Shown in pieces: positions 61,341 to 64,000 of a stretch of 64,000 nucleotides of DNA (positions within the stretch are counted from its first letter, which is position 1; the number at the start of each line of letters is the position of its first letter). Where the stretch lies: the NCBI RefSeq assembly GCF_036634175.1, contig NZ_JAZIFX010000001.1:6324001-6388000 (forward strand), given 5' to 3'. Position numbers and translations under genes: made by a program. This stretch comes from Streptomyces sp. P9-A2. GTDB lineage: Bacteria > Actinomycetota > Actinomycetes > Streptomycetales > Streptomycetaceae. The notes under the pieces are model-generated. The model was given only the letters and a program-made list of their open reading frames with translations, did no database searches and was not told where the DNA came from.

Positions 61341-62339
61341 GTGACACTGCGTTCACTTGTCGTGCGCGGCCTGCTCCCCGGCGCCGGTGTCCTGCTGGCC
61401 GCGGTGATCGCGAGCCTGCTCCTGGGCGCGGGCGACGTCGGACCGGGGCGTGCCCTGTCCGCCCTGCTGGGCGGCGCCGACGGCGATGCCCGGTTCACCG
61501 TGCTCGAACTGCGGCTGCCCCGCACCCTGGTCGCCGTCGCCGTCGGTCTGGCCCTGGGGATCGCGGGAGCCCTGCTCCAGGCCGCCGCCCGCAACCCACT
61601 GGCCGAACCGGGCCTGCTCGGGGTGAGCGCGGGGGCCTCCTTCGCGGTCGTCGTCGCCCTGGTGCTCGGCGCCTCGGCCGCCACCCTCGGCCCCTACGTG
61701 GCCGTCCTCGGGGCCGGCGCCGGATGTCTGCTGGCACTGGGCGCGGCCCGCCTGCGCGGCGCAGGGGACGACCCCGTCCGCCTCGTGCTCGCCGGAGCCG
61801 CCTTCAGTGGACTGATGGCCGCCGGCTCCTCGGTGATGCTGCTCGTCGACGCCCGCGCCGCCGACGAGATCCGCTTCTGGACCATCGGATCGGTCGCCGG
61901 ACGGGAACTGGCGGACCTGTGGGCCGTCGTCCCCGTCGTCGGTCTCGGGCTTCTCCTCGCCGTCCTCGTCGCCCCCGCCCTGACCGCCCTGAGTCTCGGC
62001 GACGACGTGGCCACCGGTCTCGGCCACAGACCCGGCCGGGTCAGGGCCGTCGCGGTCGCCGCCGTGGCCCTGCTGGTCGGCGGTGCCACCGCCCTGGCCG
62101 GCCCCGTCGCCTTCGTCGGACTCGTCGTCCCGTTCGCCGCACGCGCCCTGGTCGGCCCTGACCTGCGCCGGTTGCTGGCCGTCTCCGTCCTCCTCGGCCC
62201 CGCCACCGTGCTCACCGCCGATGTCGTCTCCCGGCTCGTGGCCCGCCCCTACGAGATGCCCCTCGGCGTCATGACCGCGCTGCTCGGCGCGCCCGTCCTG
62301 GTCGCCGTCGTCCGATCCCACAGGTTGCCCTCGCTGTGA
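61341..62339 (+). CDS. FecCD-family siderophore ABC permease (first subunit)
   Basis: The 332-residue inner-membrane protein has about nine to ten hydrophobic spans. Its FecCD landmarks are LRLPRTLVAVAVGLALGIAG (about residues 54-73), ALLQAAARNPLAEPGLLGVS and the coupling-helix region GPVAFVGLVVPFAARALVGP. It forms the iron-siderophore channel with the next gene product. GTG 61341 is chosen because GGAGG stands 7 bases before it; GTG 61335 is too close. Its stop overlaps the next start by GTGA. Confidence 0.92.
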   Translation: MTLRSLVVRGLLPGAGVLLAAVIASLLLGAGDVGPGRALSALLGGADGDARFTVLELRLPRTLVAVAVGLALGIAGALLQAAARNPLAEPGLLGVSAGASFAVVVALVLGASAATLGPYVAVLGAGAGCLLALGAARLRGAGDDPVRLVLAGAAFSGLMAAGSSVMLLVDARAADEIRFWTIGSVAGRELADLWAVVPVVGLGLLLAVLVAPALTALSLGDDVATGLGHRPGRVRAVAVAAVALLVGGATALAGPVAFVGLVVPFAARALVGPDLRRLLAVSVLLGPATVLTADVVSRLVARPYEMPLGVMTALLGAPVLVAVVRSHRLPSL

Positions 62340-63445
62340 CAACGCACCTCGCCCCGCCCGGACCGGCGACCGAGACCAAGCCCCCGGCACCCGTCCGCCG
62401 CCCACCGCTCACCGTCCCCGGGACCTGGCGCCTGGCCGCCGGCCCCTACGCCGTCCTGATACCGCGCAAGCCGCTGCTGGGCACCGCCGCCGCCCTGGTC
62501 GTGCTGATCGCCGCGAGCGCGGTGCACCTCGCCGTCGGCGAGATCCTCGTCCACCCGCTGGACGCGCTGCGCGCCCTGTTCGGCGACGGCACCCCCCGCG
62601 ACCTGCTGGTCGTCGAACGCCTGCGGCTGCCCCGCCTCCAGGCCGGCCTCGCCGTCGGCGCCGCCCTCGGCGCGGCCGGCTGCCTGATGCAGACCCTCGC
62701 CCAGAACCGGCTGGCCACCCCCGACACCGTCGGCCTCAACGACGGCGCCGCCGCCTTCGCCGTCGCCTCCGTCACCGGACTCACCACCAGCCTCCTGCCC
62801 AGCGGCGCCGCCCTGACCGGCGCCGCCACCGCCGCCGCCCTCACCCTCGCCCTCAGCGGCGGAGCCGGACGCGGAGGCTACCGCTTCCTCGTCGTGGGCC
62901 TCGGCGTCGGCGCCGTCTTCGGCGCCGTCACCAGCCTCGTCCTCGCCCGCTCGGCCGCCGACGCGGCCAACGCCGCCTACGGCTGGACCGTCGGCACCCT
63001 CAACAGCCGCGACCAGGACGCCGTGGCCCTGCTCGCCCTCGCCCTGCTCGTCGTCCTGCCGCTCGCCATGGTCCTCGGCCGCAGACTGCTCCTGCTGCGC
63101 CTGTCCGACTCCGTCGCCTCCGGTCTCGGCGTCCGGATCAAGGGCCTGCGCCTGGCCGTCATCGCCCTCGCCGTCGTCCTCGGCGGCCTCGCCGTCGCCG
63201 TCGCCGGACCGCTCGGCATGATCGCCCTCGCCGCTCCCGAGGCCGCCCGCCGCATCGCCGGGCCCCGTTCCGTCCCCGTCCTGCTCTCCGCCCTCGCCGG
63301 GGCGCTCTTCACCCTCCTCGCCGACCTGCTGGGCCGCACCGTGCTGGCCCCGCTGGAGATCCCCGTCGGCCTCGTCACCGCCGTCGTCGGCGGCCCGTAC
63401 CTGCTCTGGCTGCTGCTCACCACCCGTACCAGGAGGTCCCTGTGA
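62336..63445 (+). CDS. FecCD-family siderophore ABC permease (second subunit)
   Basis: The 369-residue protein has an N-terminal proline-rich lead (about 1-40), then the FecCD pattern RLRLPRLQAGLAVGAALGAA, GCLMQTLAQNRLATPDTVGL and AGPLGMIALAAPEAARRIAG. It pairs with the preceding permease; FepD/FepG-type channels are heterodimers. GTG 62336 overlaps the upstream stop by 4 bases, and the 3' end overlaps the ATPase start. The SALAGALFTLLADLLGRTVL end is typical. Confidence 0.92.
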   Translation: MTTHLAPPGPATETKPPAPVRRPPLTVPGTWRLAAGPYAVLIPRKPLLGTAAALVVLIAASAVHLAVGEILVHPLDALRALFGDGTPRDLLVVERLRLPRLQAGLAVGAALGAAGCLMQTLAQNRLATPDTVGLNDGAAAFAVASVTGLTTSLLPSGAALTGAATAAALTLALSGGAGRGGYRFLVVGLGVGAVFGAVTSLVLARSAADAANAAYGWTVGTLNSRDQDAVALLALALLVVLPLAMVLGRRLLLLRLSDSVASGLGVRIKGLRLAVIALAVVLGGLAVAVAGPLGMIALAAPEAARRIAGPRSVPVLLSALAGALFTLLADLLGRTVLAPLEIPVGLVTAVVGGPYLLWLLLTTRTRRSL

Positions 63446-64000
63446 GCTGGGACCGGGAGCTGTCCGCGAATCCGTACCAGGAGGCCCCTGTGAACCCGGC
63501 CGAGACCGACAGCCGTCTGCGCACGCGGGACCTGCGCCTGGCCCACGGCTCCAGGGTCGTCGTCGACGGCCTCGACCTCGCGCTGCCCGAACGCCGGGTC
63601 ACCGTCATCGTCGGCCCCAACGGCTGCGGCAAGTCGACCCTCCTCGGCGGGCTCGCCCGGACCCTGCCCGCGCGCGGCGGCGCCGTCCTCCTCGACGGCC
63701 GCGAACTCACCAGGATCCCCACCCGGGAGATCGCCCGCAGCATCGGCATGCTCCCTCAGTCCGCGATCGCCCCCGACGGCCTCACCGTCCGCGACCTCGT
63801 CCGCTACGGCCGCCAGCCCCACCAGGGCCTGCTGCGCCAGTGGTCCGCCGACGACGCCCGCGCCGTCGAGGAGGCGCTCACCGCCGCCGACCTGCACGAC
63901 CTCGCCGACCGCCCGCTCGAGACCCTCTCCGGCGGGCAGCGCCAGCGCGCCTGGATCGCCATGGCCGTCGCCCAGGAGACCCCGATCCTCCTCCTCGACG
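63442..64000 (+). CDS. FepC-type siderophore ABC ATPase (3' end outside window)
   Basis: The visible 186 codons give Walker A GPNGCGKST (about residue 60), a Q-loop MLPQSAIAPD, the signature LSGGQRQRAWIAMAVAQ and the start of Walker B (ILLLD), all of the FecE/FepC type. It drives the two FecCD permeases. Two GTG starts are equally placed: 63442 (overlapping the permease by GTGA) and 63490. Both follow AGGAGG by 5 bases because a 21-base segment is duplicated 48 bases apart. The rest of the gene lies beyond the window. Confidence 0.92.
   Translation, partial: MSWDRELSANPYQEAPVNPAETDSRLRTRDLRLAHGSRVVVDGLDLALPERRVTVIVGPNGCGKSTLLGGLARTLPARGGAVLLDGRELTRIPTREIARSIGMLPQSAIAPDGLTVRDLVRYGRQPHQGLLRQWSADDARAVEEALTAADLHDLADRPLETLSGGQRQRAWIAMAVAQETPILLLD

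Overview
The window is about 72% G+C with GTG starts, frequent 4-base ATGA/GTGA gene overlaps and actinomycete-specific families (DUF397, DUF5753 XRE regulators, RsbW-like ATPases, a fused UreAB). It almost certainly comes from a Streptomyces or close relative. The density of broken genes (about ten remnants), short tandem repeats and defence or regulatory genes suggests an accessory, possibly subtelomeric, part of a linear chromosome.

Layout. 0-2.3 kb: a frameshifted gene end, an XRE/DUF397 pair, an RsbW-like ATPase and a decayed helicase fragment. 2.3-11.0 kb: a complete four-gene Wadjet type II (JetABCD) SMC-type anti-plasmid system in one overlapping operon. 11.2-13.5 kb: a secreted PGRP-type amidase with a strong terminator, followed by a second, broken RsbW-like ATPase. 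13.9-18.8 kb: a self-contained cytochrome P450 / 3Fe-4S ferredoxin / ferredoxin reductase / LysR operon divergent from an aromatic-ring FAD monooxygenase.

19.0-30.9 kb: ten leftward genes, mostly overlapping by 4 bases. They encode an ATP-grasp ligase, a DUF364 protein, a SbnA-like PLP synthase, an enolase-superfamily epimerase, an MFS exporter, a methyltransferase and a complete family-5 ABC importer. A Zur/Fur-like AATGA-AAA-TCATT element lies upstream. I read this as an unrecognised metallophore biosynthesis, export and uptake operon. It is divergent from, and adjacent to, a full nickel urease operon (ureAB-C-F-G-D, no ureE) at 31.5-36.4 kb. This is the most interesting system in the window.

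37.3-39.3 kb: three coupled genes (HemK-like methyltransferase, CDGSH Fe-S protein, haem-oxygenase-like di-iron protein). 39.4-43.3 kb: a FAD/Rieske oxidoreductase gene split in two, its centre replaced by an ArsR/SRPBCC/RibD-like cassette, a Tn3-family transposase scrap and a DUF4232 exported protein. 43.4-48.4 kb: histidine phosphatase, zinc alcohol/formaldehyde dehydrogenase, and glpF-glpK glycerol uptake. 49.4-53.1 kb: beta-mannosidase and its LacI regulator. 53.1-54.8 kb: Tat-lipoprotein multicopper oxidase. 54.9-56.7 kb: a second XRE/DUF397 locus whose regulator carries a premature stop. 56.9-60.2 kb: alpha/beta-hydrolase, atypical SDR, sirtuin, and MarR and DUF397 remnants. 60.3-64.0 kb: an iron-box-controlled ferric-siderophore ABC importer, with the ATPase cut by the window end.
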